Source of the DNA: Phellopilus nigrolimitatus
Taxonomy: Eukaryota > Basidiomycota > Agaricomycetes > Hymenochaetales > Hymenochaetaceae
Assembly (NCBI GenBank): GCA_021029095.1
Contig: JAJOHG010000043.1
Coordinates: 62,001 to 126,000 of the forward strand
Direction: 5' to 3'
Length of the DNA: 64,000 nt
Below the pieces are notes generated by a model. That model ran no database searches. It was given only the letters and a program-made list of their open reading frames with translations, and was not told where the DNA came from. Positions 34,806 to 47,562 of the stretch are shown piece by piece (position 1 is the first letter of the stretch; every line of letters begins with the position of its first letter). A program made the translations under genes and the position numbers.

Positions 34806-37020
34806 ATGGCACCTGTCGCAGTCGGCGTTGACTCTGTCTCGGAACTAGAAGGGGGTTTCTTATCCTCTGCTCTGAGCGCCAAAGCAAAACTTGCTTCTCC
34901 TACCGACTCTCATAGATCACTTCCTGCACGATGGATGCGAGACGAGAAAGTGTTCGAGCTCGAAAGGCGCGCCATCTTCTCCAAGGTGGGCGTGTCCTTT
35001 TGACATTTGCGATGAGATTATCTACTAAAGGCCATTGTATGCCGACTTCAGGTCTGGCTTTTGACCTCGCACACCTGCCACTTCTCCAAGCCCGGTGACT
35101 ACGTTAGCGGTTAGATTCTAGCCGTCGAGCGTTACATACCACTCCGCACATCTTAAATATCTTTCTCTTTAGGGAACTACATCTTTGATTACTTTATCAT
35201 CCGGTACGCGACGATTTGTCTCTATTCTTCAGAAGTAAGGACTCATATTTTGTTCAGCGACCGCGAAAACAACTACCAGGCTTTCCACAACGTATGCAGA
35301 CACCGCGCCTACCCGGTTGTAACGAAGACTGAGGGATCAAGTCTGGTCGTCGGGTGCAAGGTAAGCTGATTTTCACCCATCTTCTCGTGTCATTTTCGTT
35401 GCTTATAGTTCTTGTATTTTCCGCACGGCATTAGTATCATGGGTGGAGTTACAACGCGAAAGGGGATCTCGTGAAAGCGCCAAAGGTAACTCCTATTTGC
35501 TTCTCGCGTCGTCTTGCAAGCACGATGCCTAACACTGTATCTTATCGTTAGTTTGATGAAGTGAAAGGCTTTGATAAGGCGGCCAATGTACGTTTACTCG
35601 ACCCACGTGCTTTCGGCCACATTTGACTCATTTCCTGCCTTCGTATGCCAGGGCCTATTCAAAGTCCACACACACGTCACCCCGCAGGGTTTCATATTTA
35701 TTAACTTCGACTCTTCACCATACCCCATTCCATTCGAGGAACATTTTTCGAAACTTCCTGAGGAGTGGAAGAATACAGGATTTCAGTCAATATGAGTGCG
35801 ATAGAATTTTCTTGCTTACTGACTTTCCTTCGTCACATTGACTATTGGAATAGACCATTCTACCACCGCACGGCGATCGGGAACTTCAACTGGAAAACGA
35901 TGACGGACGGGTACCAAGAATGCTATCACTGCGCGTAAGTTCTGCTTTATTCCTTTTCGTTTTGAACTTAGTGATTGAGGATATATTAAGCGTTGCTCAT
36001 CCCGGGTTCGCTAAGGTAAAGACTTCGAGAACTGGCTATCTAAGCTTTTGCTTCGATAATTTCGAATACTGATCATGATTGTGCCGGCGCAGTCACTGGA
36101 TCTCAAGCAATATCAGATCGAGCCACTTACGAACTCGGCGAGGCATTCTGCACCGAAGAAATCAAACCCGGAGGAGATGCAGCGGTTCACTTTCGTCTTT
36201 CCCTCGTGAGTTTATTAGATCGATTTTTTTTGTATCCTGGGTTTTACGGTTTTACTTACTCGTTCCTTGTTCGCATTGGGTAGAAATGGAGTGACCGTCA
36301 CCCACGAGATGTGGTACATAATGCGTACCATGCCGCTAAGCGCTACGAAGGCGAGTAATCGATTAATGATCTTCCTTCTCAACAGGATCTCTGCTTACAG
36401 TCTCTATTTAGACACGTATGGAGTTCGATGTTCGTCTTTATTCGCGTTTGCCTCTCAAGGAACGAGATGAGTAACCTTTTGATGCAGGTATTCAAGCGCA
36501 AAGGCGTTCCTGAAGAAGTATTGGAGGAGAATAGGAAGGTTCGCCTCTGTTCATTACCTTCATCTATTCCAATACTGGATTCTGACTTCGTTGCCGAAGT
36601 TCTTCACCCAGGTGCAGCAAGAAGACTTCGATCTCTGCGAGGGCACTCAGAAAAATCTGAATGCAGGAATTTATAGTAGTGGCGTTCGTAAGTCTTGGCT
36701 GTCATCTTTGGTTCATTTTACAATGTACTCATTACTTTATGGCGATGCAGTCCACCCGGGAGTGGAAAATGGCGTCCTATACTATCAGGACCAAGTTCTC
36801 CGTATGTTCTCGGCCAGCTCTCAAGAAGTCGGTTACGTATTTACTCTTTGTTGTTCAACCTCTTATAGGCTACTGCGAGAAGCACCTCGACGCGGAGCGG
36901 CAGGCCGGCAAGGAAATTCATCCCGTGCGCCCGCTATCGCAGAAGTCTGCTCCTAAGTCCTGCTCAGCCAGTAAAATCTGTTCCGAGCTTGATGGTGAGA
37001 AGGGGGCGCTAAATTGGTAG
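34806..37020 (+). CDS. Rieske oxygenase alpha subunit, choline monooxygenase-like (paralogue with frameshift)
   Basis: ATG 34806 (MAPVAVGVDSVSELE) is chosen because it matches the paralogue's start and lies 70 bp after TATAAAG; an in-frame ATG at 34461 would precede that box. The Rieske motif is CRHRAYPV and GCKYHGWSY. The catalytic part reads FNWKTMTDGYQECYHC, AHPGFAK, VTHEMWYIMRTMPLSATK. It ends GEKGALNW-stop. Near 35775 the frame EEWKNT must shift by one base to reach FSQYE, which looks like a 1-nt insertion. The intron after SATK appears to start GCGAGT (a GC-AG intron, about 36350-36411). The frameshift would destroy the catalytic domain, so this copy is probably non-functional unless the base is an error. 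Confidence 0.8.
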
Positions 37021-37502
37021 ACAGCGGCAGCGGCAGACTCACTGTAATTAGTAGAAAGAACTTGAAGTCACATGACTACATGTGAAGTACAATCGCCTGG
37101 AACTTCCTTCTTCGCATTTTTCAATTTTCAAATTTTGAAGAAGGACAATCAAGTTGTGGAATACTGTAATCTGGCTGAATTTACCGATGAAGTGGAGAAA
37201 GATCTTGAAAAGTAGATCTCGCCTGCTATGGCAGCTACATTATCATTGATTACGCCGATCTCCGAAATCGTGATTGCCGCGTCCGGCGATCAGAATAAGA
37301 TATCGCCCATCTTCCGTATCTTTAGCACTTGCACTTCTAGGTACTCGGGCTACTGTGCGGGTCCACCCGCCGTATACGTATATAGCACGGCTACCAAGGC
37401 AGCAACGTCGAACAGCGCTCAACCTACGCATATACATAGTAGTCTGACGTTCGCAACGCTCCTCTTCGCTGCCCTCACCCACGATCATCTGGATTCTGGA
37501 CT
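37021..37502. other. Intergenic
   Basis: 482 bp. A short inverted motif CACATGACTACATGTG lies near 37068. No gene recognised. Confidence 0.4.
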
Positions 37503-38534
37503 ATGGCGACATTGACGAACATGAGCCTGTATATGATAGCGACGTTGACTATACTCGCTACTTGCATAGGGGCACAAATAACTTCGACAACATCGACGGA
37601 AGTATCGGCGACGTCAACGCCGACGACGATGACCATGGCTCCAGGGCCAGAAATGTACGTGTCTGTTAGTATCACAAACGCGCAGGAGGGATTTTATAAG
37701 CTGATCTAGTGAATAGAGTGTCAACTGGGGTGCCAACTGGGTCGACGACCGTCGAGTGTTTCCTGATAACGACAATCCGGGGCGCTCCTGCGTCCTTCCC
37801 ACTCGAGTATGCTCATGACGAATGATTCTGAGAAACCGTGGTAGTGGACTGATGTCGGAAATGTTAAGCACATCTGAAGCATCCACTGTCAGTGGCGCAC
37901 AGTGCTGGGAGGTTTACCCTGTCGGCGGTGGAACAGCATCGGTCCCCACGTAAGTGTCGTAAAATCGGCTGTTAATTTGTGACCGAAGTCAGTGGGAGAC
38001 TGACTAATGTATTGGTTTGTTCAGTACCGTTACCGACGCGACATTCTCCCCGACAGCCTCGATATCTAGCTCTGGCGCAATCGCTTCGTCAACCGCATCT
38101 GGAAGCGCCGCCAGCTCTTCTTCCAACCACGCGATCAAGGTTCTTTTGCCCGCGCTCGTCGGATCACTCGTCGGTGCCCTTCTCCTCGGAATCGTAAGTC
38201 TCATTCTTTACATCTTAATTTACGAATGGGGAGGTTCGACTCACGACTTGTAATACTTTCCAGGCGACACTGTATTTCGTGCGCCTTCGTACGCGCCGCG
38301 GCACCCAGTCATCACGCGCGCATCTCTGGGCACAGCGTAACAGCGGCTCTTGGGCGATGAAGGAGACGCCTCTCAAATCGCGTGGAGATGATGCGTAAGT
38401 ATCTAGAGATACAGTCGAGTCTTCTTCATTCGCTTACTACCAGCTTACTGGACCTCGGTCGCGACGGATGGCGGACAGCGCTGCACTGCATCAAGATCAA
38501 GCTGCTCAACCCCAGTGAAAAGTCACTCTTGTGA
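37503..38534 (+). CDS. Single-pass membrane protein (SKG6/Mid2-like layout), C-terminus cut by a TIR element
   Basis: ATG 37503 opens a signal-like segment (MSLYMIATLTILATCIGA) and a Ser/Thr-rich ectodomain. Middle exons (about 37700-37950) are not fully resolved. The exon at 38026-38191 codes a Ser/Ala-rich stem, then the transmembrane helix IKVLLPALVGSLVGALLLGI. The next exon gives ATLYFVRLRTRRGTQ, a basic stop-transfer. After a GTAAGT...CAG intron (38395-38443) the last exon reads LLDLGRDGWRTALHCIKIKLLN and then enters the element at 38511, hitting a stop at 38534. The same frame resumes beyond the element at 40518, so the tail was probably longer before insertion. Role unknown; the layout suits a cell-surface sensor. 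Confidence 0.55.
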
Positions 38535-40510
38535 GATCGGACTGTATCGTATGAAATCGTATAGAGTCTTGTGGATTCGAATCAGATCGAGTGAACTCGG
38601 ATGGTGGTCCGAAGGCTGTGTTGCGACTCAATTTAGACGTCTGATTTTCCGTTGCAACTTACTCAGGAGATCGACGGGAACGAGAAAAATGGCCAAATAA
38701 AAATAAATTTGCCCAACAAACTGCACACTCGGCTTATGTAAATTGAATTCGTTCAACTCAATCAGTCGCTCGAACTCGCTCGAACTTGTGCTCTCTCGTT
38801 CAAGTCGCTTCTCACGTGCTCAGTTTAGAACTCCGCTGCCCTCCGCCAAAGAATTTGCGGTTTTCACTCGATTGCCTAGTGACAAAACTTCTCTCCACCA
38901 CCATCGCCCTCCACAGCAAAGGCGATCATCCGCTTCTCAAAGTATGTTTGCTGTGTGCGCTGCAGAAGTGCTGGGCCACCCAGGAGGATTGCATCAGCAT
39001 ACCTTTCGGCTGACAAGCACAACGTCACCGTCGACTCAAAATCGCCAAGAACGAGCAAGAGTTGCACTTTAGCGAACACACTCCCGCAACGCTCACAGCT
39101 GCAGACGGCGTGCCGGCGGGTGCGGCGGCGGTGCGGCGGTGGGTGCGGCGGTGTCGTGGGACGCGCTCCCCGAGGCGCTGCTCGCGGACTGCGTGCAACT
39201 CGTCAAGGCGAGCTTGATCGAGGGTGCGTGGCGCCAGCCGGCCGTTCTCTCTTCTTTTTCTTTTCTTTCTGTTCTGCGAGAGCTGAGGGTGTGCTGGCAG
39301 GGAACAAGAAGGATAATCTAATAGTAATATACACGCCCGCAAGCAATTTGAAGGTGGTCGCGGCTGCGGCGCTGGGGCGGGGGCTTCGCCGGCTAAACTA
39401 TGCGATGATAATTGCTTTTTTCTTATGGTAGAAAACGGGAGACATGGCCGTCGTTTCTAAGCGCGACAAAAATGTGTGTCCTTCCCCTCCCCCTTCTTCA
39501 CTTTTCCTGGTGTCGAAACTCAAAAGTAACAGGTGAAGTGCGTGCCCCTCCCCTCATAAAAAAACTCCTGCTTACTTCGTCCGACTTCGATAGTACACGT
39601 TGCGAAGCGCGAGAATGCGATCGTGAGCCGGCTGAACAAGGCGAAGCTGAAGAAGTCCGCTTCCGCATCCAATTACGCCGTACCGCCAAAGTCATCCCAC
39701 ACAGGGACGGAGCGGTCACGATCGACTCACCATCAACGGTTTTCATGACATCAGTGTGGTCTGACGTGACGCTCGTTCCCTGCTCGGACGGTGTACGTTC
39801 GCACTCTTGTTCCTGTTCCGCTCAGGGTTTTGCGAAAGAGACTACAGACTCGTGCACCTTACTCTCCTCAGCATCGAGCATGTCCGCCAGCACTTGCGTA
39901 GACGTTGCAGTCGCCCTGATCTTCTCAACTGCTTCCACAGCACAAGTTGTGATCTCCGACTTCGAAAATCCAAGCAGCATGACGAGCTCTTCGCGTGAGT
40001 TTGCTTTGAAGAGACTCGCGAGCGCCTTCCGGCTTGCTGCGTTGTGTCCCGCGCGGGTCGGTGTTGTGGATCCTTTCCGGATGGAAGGCGGACAGGTCTG
40101 GTGTGCGGGGCGAGGGCGATTGGTGTGCAGGGCAAGCGTGACTGGTTGCTCGTCCTCGATGTCATTTTTGTCGCTGCGTGTTTTTATGTTTTAGCGTAGC
40201 GTACAACCAATACAGTGCTCGATTTGATTTTATAAAGAAAAAAGTAGTGTGATGAACTGTCAGATTTAATTCGATAACATCCGATGAGACAGGATACATG
40301 AATAGAAATGACACGATTTTGCGCGATCCTGCTATAGATTCTGTCGAATGAAAACGGGCCTGCTCGAATGATCCGATTTCACTCGTTTTCACTCATTTTG
40401 ACGATAAATAAATCGTTTTATTCTTAAAATATATTGTGATATCGGACCAGTTCGATTAGTCCGATGTCATGCGATCTAATTCGATTTCACACGAGTGACT
40501 TTTCACTGGG
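38511..40510. mobile_element. 2.0-kb TIR element carrying a SEC31 fragment
   Basis: The ends are exact inverts for 18 bp: CCCAGTGAAAAGTCACTC at 38511 and its complement ending at 40510, with weaker matching for about 30 bp more. A 7-bp direct repeat GCTCAAC flanks both sides (38504-38510 and 40511-40517), as expected for a target-site duplication. Subterminal GAATCAGATCGAG / TCGATTAGTCCGA blocks occur. No transposase is seen, so it is non-autonomous. Confidence 0.8.
38876..40165 (-). pseudogene. Decayed SEC31 (COPII coat) gene fragment
   Basis: Three collinear minus-strand blocks match the conserved C-terminal half of Sec31: LFKANSREELVMLLGFSKSE with VVSFAKP (about 40165-39840), GDDFGGTA then an in-frame stop then LDAEADFFSFAL (about 39700-39640), and AKVQLLLVLGDFESTVTLCL with SAERYADAILL and LLQRTQQTYFEKR (39075-38890). 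Frames differ between blocks and stops interrupt them. Sec31 builds the outer COPII cage for ER export; this copy cannot encode it. It lies wholly inside the TIR element, so it was most likely captured by it. Confidence 0.75.
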
Positions 40511-40517
40511 GCTCAAC

Positions 40518-40861
40518 CATCATATCCCTTTACTACGGGCGGTATCTAGGTATTTTGAATTGAGCCTGTCAGTGGACAGAGAGGTGATATCGACTATGAC
40601 ATTCTGTGCCCACCATCAACAGTTTCACGGACAGAGTAAAGCTGTGATCTCCCACATCCTTGGTTTCTGTCGTCCTGCTGCTTTTATGTACTTATTTCTA
40701 TTTCTTGTCGATTGTTTTTAGAGTGTTGCTGTATGAATACGTATGTATAAAAGTCTGTGCAGGGCAAATTCTGGCCGGCCCTAAACAACCCTCGCGATTG
40801 CTGACATCATTCGCGACGCGTCGCGCTCTCTTTTCCAACCGACCACCAACCTCAAATCTTA
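40518..40861 (+). other. Possible displaced 3' exon of the membrane-protein gene
   Basis: Directly after the element the frame continues NHHIPLLRAVSR up to a GTATTT donor-like site at about 40549. It continues the frame read up to 38510. The rest of this interval shows no other gene. Confidence 0.4.
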
Positions 40862-40869
40862 CCCCATTG

Positions 40870-41182
40870 TAGTGTTGCCGCAGTTTGGTCCCGAACCGAT
40901 CCAAACCTGGTTTGAAGCCGAACCAAACCTCCGGTTCGGTTTCGATTCGGTTCGGTTTGATGAAATAGTAAAACAAAACCGATCGGTTTGGGCCAAATCC
41001 TGTTTCAAACCGAATATATTACCATATATGGGAATTAAACCGCAGTTTAAACCGAACCAAGCCGAACCAAACCGGGAAACTCGGTTCGGTTTGGCCAAAA
41101 TTTGCGAACCGAACCGGAGGTTCGGTTTCGGTTTTCAGCAAAAAGGCTGAAAACCGGACCAAACCAAACCACGGCAACACTA
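40870..41182. mobile_element. hAT-type MITE
   Basis: 313 bp with terminal inverts TAGTGTTGCCG / CGGCAACACTA and an exact 8-bp flanking duplication CCCCATTG (40862-40869, 41183-41190), the hAT signature. The interior is packed with AACCGAACC/GGTTCGGTTT motifs on both strands. It ends 23 bp before the MYND gene start codon. Confidence 0.9.
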
Positions 41183-41205
41183 CCCCATTGCACTTGCCGG
41201 AAAGT

Positions 41206-43431
41206 ATGGAGGATGCGTCTGGTGGCCAATCTGAAGCTATCGGGAACGAAATGAAGATGAACCTTCGAAATGTACGCGTTTCAAAATGAGATTTCGAACC
41301 TGCTTGTTTCTGACGCGTCAAACGACTTTTCCGCAGGTTATTCGGCAGGCGAAAAAAGGATCTAGGCAGCACATTATCGAATTAGCAGAAGAAATTGCGT
41401 CTATACCCGAGGCTCTTCGCTCTGACGCGTTCGAAGCATTCGCTACGCACATCGGGGGTCCAGCGAGCGGCGGTGACGACGACGTGCTTGTTATGTCAGG
41501 CATCGGTTATCTAGGGCACAATGGCTTCTTCGAAGGAAACAACGCCTGTGTCTCGACTGTCTCAAAGATCTGGAAGAGTCTTTTTGCAAACATGCGTGCG
41601 CACTGCGACAAGCTTCGTAAGGATCCGGCGGCGGCGCGGCGGGGACAAGATGCTGTAGCTGCCATGGCGAGCGTTCTTTGCGCATTCGCAACCAATGAGC
41701 GTCTTCACCAGCAGATTTTCTCCGGGAGCTCTGCCGTTTTCAAACTTGTTTCGCAACTGTGGTATCTCGAAGATCTGGAGACATCGGCGTCGTGGACTTT
41801 ACCTTACACCTCCGCTTCCATCGGTATGATTTTCCGTGGCAATGATGTTCGAAAGGGAGTGGATATCTTAGCCCAGCAAGCAGGTGGGAACATTGATCGC
41901 GTTGTTGAGGGATTTCTTGTTCGTCTACGGAAGGCCATACGAGACTGATGCTTCAAGTAAAACAACTCTGAGGGGTCTGGCTCTTCTTGTCAGCGCGATT
42001 TTCCAACTGTCGCGACTTACAAGGCACTCCATCGCGGAGGCCTTCTTGAAGCAAGACATTATGGCGCCTGTCACTGAAGCAACACTCATCGTAGCCAAGA
42101 GCATACTCTATCTAAAGAACAGAGGCACAAACCATCTAGCGGTGGTTGTCGACAAGATGTTTTTAGACGTACCGAGCGAATATCTCTTGTTCTTTCAAGG
42201 AACGACGCTTTTGCCGGGTGTCTGGGGCGTCGGAAAACCAGTGGTCAAGAGCGCAGTGCGTAACGGCCTCTTAGAGATTCTGGTCAAGGTCGCAGACCTG
42301 TCTGTTACGTGCAGCAAGCGTTTAGTAATAGATGACATCAAAATTATACTCTCTCTTCTTATTCCGCCGCTCTTTGTTTTCGACTCGGTCCTGGTCGAGT
42401 TCGCTGCTGCTTTCGGATGCATCCCTCCGAAAGATCTGCAAGAACTTTCTTCTGGATTCACTGGCGAATTGGACAACACGTGGAACTTGTTTTACGATCG
42501 TCTTTTCGAGAAACTCGTGGTCAAGCATCGTTGGGATATTCGGAACAAAGTGCATCAAAAAGATGCACTGAAAGCGTGTCATACTGTAAGTCATTTGCTC
42601 TTATCCGATGCCTCGACGGTGACCAGGCATTCAGTGCAAAAAGCGAGACGACGGCGAAAACTTCAAGAGATGCTCGCGGTGCAAAAAAATTGTGTACTGC
42701 TCAGTAGAATGCCAACGTACAGATTGGATGAAGGGTCACAAGAAAGACTGCGACCTGGGCACGCTATGCAACCGCTGTAAGTAAAAGATCATATTACAGA
42801 CTCTAACTTACACGACGTGCAGACCCCCAGAAGAACACGGTCACAGATCAGGCATTCCTTACTGAGCTAGTCAAAGTCGACCTTGAGCGGCACGCTGAAG
42901 ACCTGGCCACGCTCGCCGCAAAGAAATATCCTGGGATGCCGTATAATCGCATCGCCTTCGAGGTGCACTACTCGCGTTCATATCCCATGATCGATGTGGT
43001 TAGTCCTCGATTCCGTTATTGCTCGCGCGCGCAGCACGGTCACGCCGAACCTCTTGCATGTCGCGAAACACGTGCTCGAGAACGCAGAGAGTGGTCTTCG
43101 TTTGCACTTAATACGTTTCAAGCAAGACCACGCCACCGAGACTGGTGAACTCTTCGCGATGGTCTACGAGAACCCGCATCCTCCTGGACCTAGCGTCAAC
43201 TCTCCCAAACCCGGTGCGGAATCTGCAGGAAGAAAGCCCCGGCGCGGCGCGCACGAACTAGATCTAAATTCGATAAAGGCTCCTCCCGCGTTCAAAGCAA
43301 CCTATGACTGGGTGGATAAAATTATGTACAGCCTAAAGTCGCCAGCGTACGCAGCTTCCGTTGACAAGCACCCCTGGGAGCACCTTGACGAAGTGGTCTT
43401 TGTCAAAGCAGATGCTGTTTATGGCAGGTAA
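41206..43431 (+). CDS. MYND-type zinc-finger protein
   Basis: Exon 1 41206-41271 ([16 protein letters not shown]), then exons from 41337, 41884-42585, 42635 and 42823. Joining 42585 to 42635 produces a MYND finger: [40 protein letters not shown] (C-x2-C, C-x2-C, C-x3-C, H-x3-C). The N-terminal 400 residues are helical and Leu/Ala-rich ([16 protein letters not shown]). MYND fingers bind proline-rich partners; the target is unknown. The joins near 41820-41884 and 42990-43040 are unresolved: a noncanonical intron or a 1-nt indel would be needed. The stop is 43429-43431. The hAT MITE sits in its 5' UTR or promoter. Confidence 0.75.
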
Positions 43432-45518
43432 GCTGAACCATCTGTTATGCAGATGCTTGCCGGCTTCCTCCGGCTCGTACGTCTTCTCGGACTTCATCCT
43501 ACCAGCTCGTTGCACCGCTCGTATTTCAGCTCTACATCTTTTCCTTTATCCTCTGCTAGTCTCCGCGAAAACGTGATCGCTGCTATCCTATCGCTGCTAC
43601 TTGCACTCATCAAGCTCGCTCTCGCTTCCTGCTACTCGTGTTTCCCTAAAATCCCGTCACTTTTTGATCTCCGTTGTACAATTGGCTCAACGACCAACTC
43701 GCTCTTCCGCGTGTCTATGTTTCTTCCCGCTGCTGTCTTCCGTTCGTGTCTCATCCGAGTGTACGCCTATCAATCATCATTCTGTCGCTGTCCTCGCTGG
43801 TTTCAAACCTCGATGTTGCTTTCTACTTTGTCATTAATCAAATGACGTATACGTCTTCACCTTCCGTCATCGCTCTTCGCTCAATGTTTATCGACTAAAT
43901 CATTCCGACTCTTCGCATTTCCTCAAACTGTAGCTCGTATCCCCACTTCATCAACGTGTCCTAACTTCATACTGAATGTATGACTAGTACTCATCTGTAA
44001 CTTACGCACAATGTGATTCCTGTGTAGTACTTCACTACCAATACGAGTGCTCTCAGAAGATTGTTCCCGGGTGAATTGACGGTCAAATTAAGGACCAACA
44101 GACTCGACAAGTTCGGAGACTCCATCGCTCAGATTAGTGGCAGAAGCTTCGCAACATCCATGCCGCTCCCATCAGTAATGACAACAATGTGAGGAGGCAC
44201 GGGAGGTATCAATGTGTGGTATCCTTATGGTCTCACGATATAAGCCAGATTAATCTCGCAGTTCTTCAAGCTGATAAGGAAGAGAACGCACTCGAGTCAT
44301 TGAAGAATCTGAGCCCTGAGATACTGAGGAAGGCGAGTACAGACCTGGCTGAGTACTTATTATTAACATTTTTAATTCATTCCTTATGCTCGTGGGTTGT
44401 GGTGACGTGCGGTGTCTTCCAGCCGGGGTACAACAGGCCTGGGGACGCGTGCGACTCAACGTATCGCGTGAGGCGGTTCGAAGAGGGGGAGTGATTAAGA
44501 CTCGTGCACGACGTCGGGGACCAAGAGACTCGATGATAGTGCGGACATGGCGGGTTTGGCATCTTTCACAGAACTCGAAGGCTGAGCAGATTTCGATCTC
44601 GAGACTGGAGATGTGCGTGTTGGATGTATCTTGACCTGAAAAGCGGGTGATCCCTAATGGACAAAGTCTATTGCTTCTGAAGGGGGTTTGTTTTAATATC
44701 CAACACCTTTTTTTCCCTGGCCCAGTTACTTTTACCTGGGGGAGCACCGATGTCTAGCGCTTATAATGTGACAGATCGAGGCAACATACGTACCAACGGC
44801 GAGGTCCGATACAAATAGCTCGGAGAGTCTGAAATAGGCGAATGACTAGCGGAAGTACCCGAAGTCCTTTTTTTTGATTCTACGTGGGGTTTACTCGACG
44901 TAGGCCCATCTAAAACGAGAGCTAGTAATTGCAGCTCGCCCTCCCGCCTGCACAGTAAATGAGTGCGTATCGTCGTGTCCCTTGAGGGAGAAAGTAACAG
45001 AAAAGCTCATGCTTGCTGTCGTACTTGGCGGAGGAGACAAAAGAGCAAGCGAGCGTGCAGAGAGCCTGGAACATGGTCGAAAAAGCGAGTCGCAGAAACC
45101 GGAGAGTTCACGAAAGCAGGACTGGCCAAAAGCGGACATCTTTGCCATGTATTTCAGAATGTGACCAGTGAGACGTTGACCTCCATGATAAAGCACGTAC
45201 ACAGAGATCTTGGACGGTCAAACAGCAGTGCCGTGGGTGTAGAAGAAGAAAGACAAAAAGGAACCCATTAGACACCCAGTCCGTAGCCGGCCATAGCCAC
45301 ATTACGGCGTCCCTTTAGGCGGGGAAGTGCTGCTCGGCAGCGTGAGGTCCGCGCAGTACGCGTGTCTTGCGTCACACAGTGGTAGTCATCGACGCCGTAG
45401 AAAAAAAATACAATCAATGTGTTGTGCTGCGATACACAAAGGAGATTGATGCGCAGATGTACAGTTATAATGTATAAACAAATCCAGCCTTACGTATATT
45501 CAGGATTAGCTCGATAGA
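43432..45518. other. 2.1 kb without a supported gene
   Basis: It begins with a CT-rich stretch to about 43830, probably 3' UTR. A plus-strand piece near 44250-44350 (INLAVLQADKEENALESLKN) and a minus-strand piece at 44895-45015 (MSFSVTFSLKGHDDTHSFTV) look protein-like but have no recognisable family or complete model. Confidence 0.4.
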
Positions 45519-47312
<1,794 letters not shown>

Positions 47313-47562
47313 TGTTGTCTAATGTGCTGTAGAGGGCGCAAGACGAGCGCGAGGCGTCGTCGTATCGTGACAAGAAGCTGAAATGCCAGCAGACAACCGG
47401 AATCAACTGTGACTCTGAGACTTCGGAGTTATTCGTACATGTCATTGCGGTTATCTTATCAGATACTACGAGAATTACATAGCATTACATAGCATTACAT
47501 AAGGCTACTACATACGTGCTGCGTTCCGTCAGGTCGTGACTCTGCTTTAGACGACGACCAAC
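47313..47562. promoter_or_regulatory. Bidirectional promoter with tandem CATTACATAG
   Basis: 250 bp between divergent starts. Three tandem copies of ATTACATAGC-like sequence lie at about 47474-47502. Confidence 0.5.

Noticed and set aside
39412..40194. Plus-strand ORF of 260 codons inside the TIR element
   Set aside because: It is antisense to the SEC31-like blocks, which are recognisable on the minus strand.
43447..43845. Plus-strand ORF of 132 codons after the MYND gene
   Set aside because: CT-rich composition with no motif and three overlapping open frames; probably 3' UTR.
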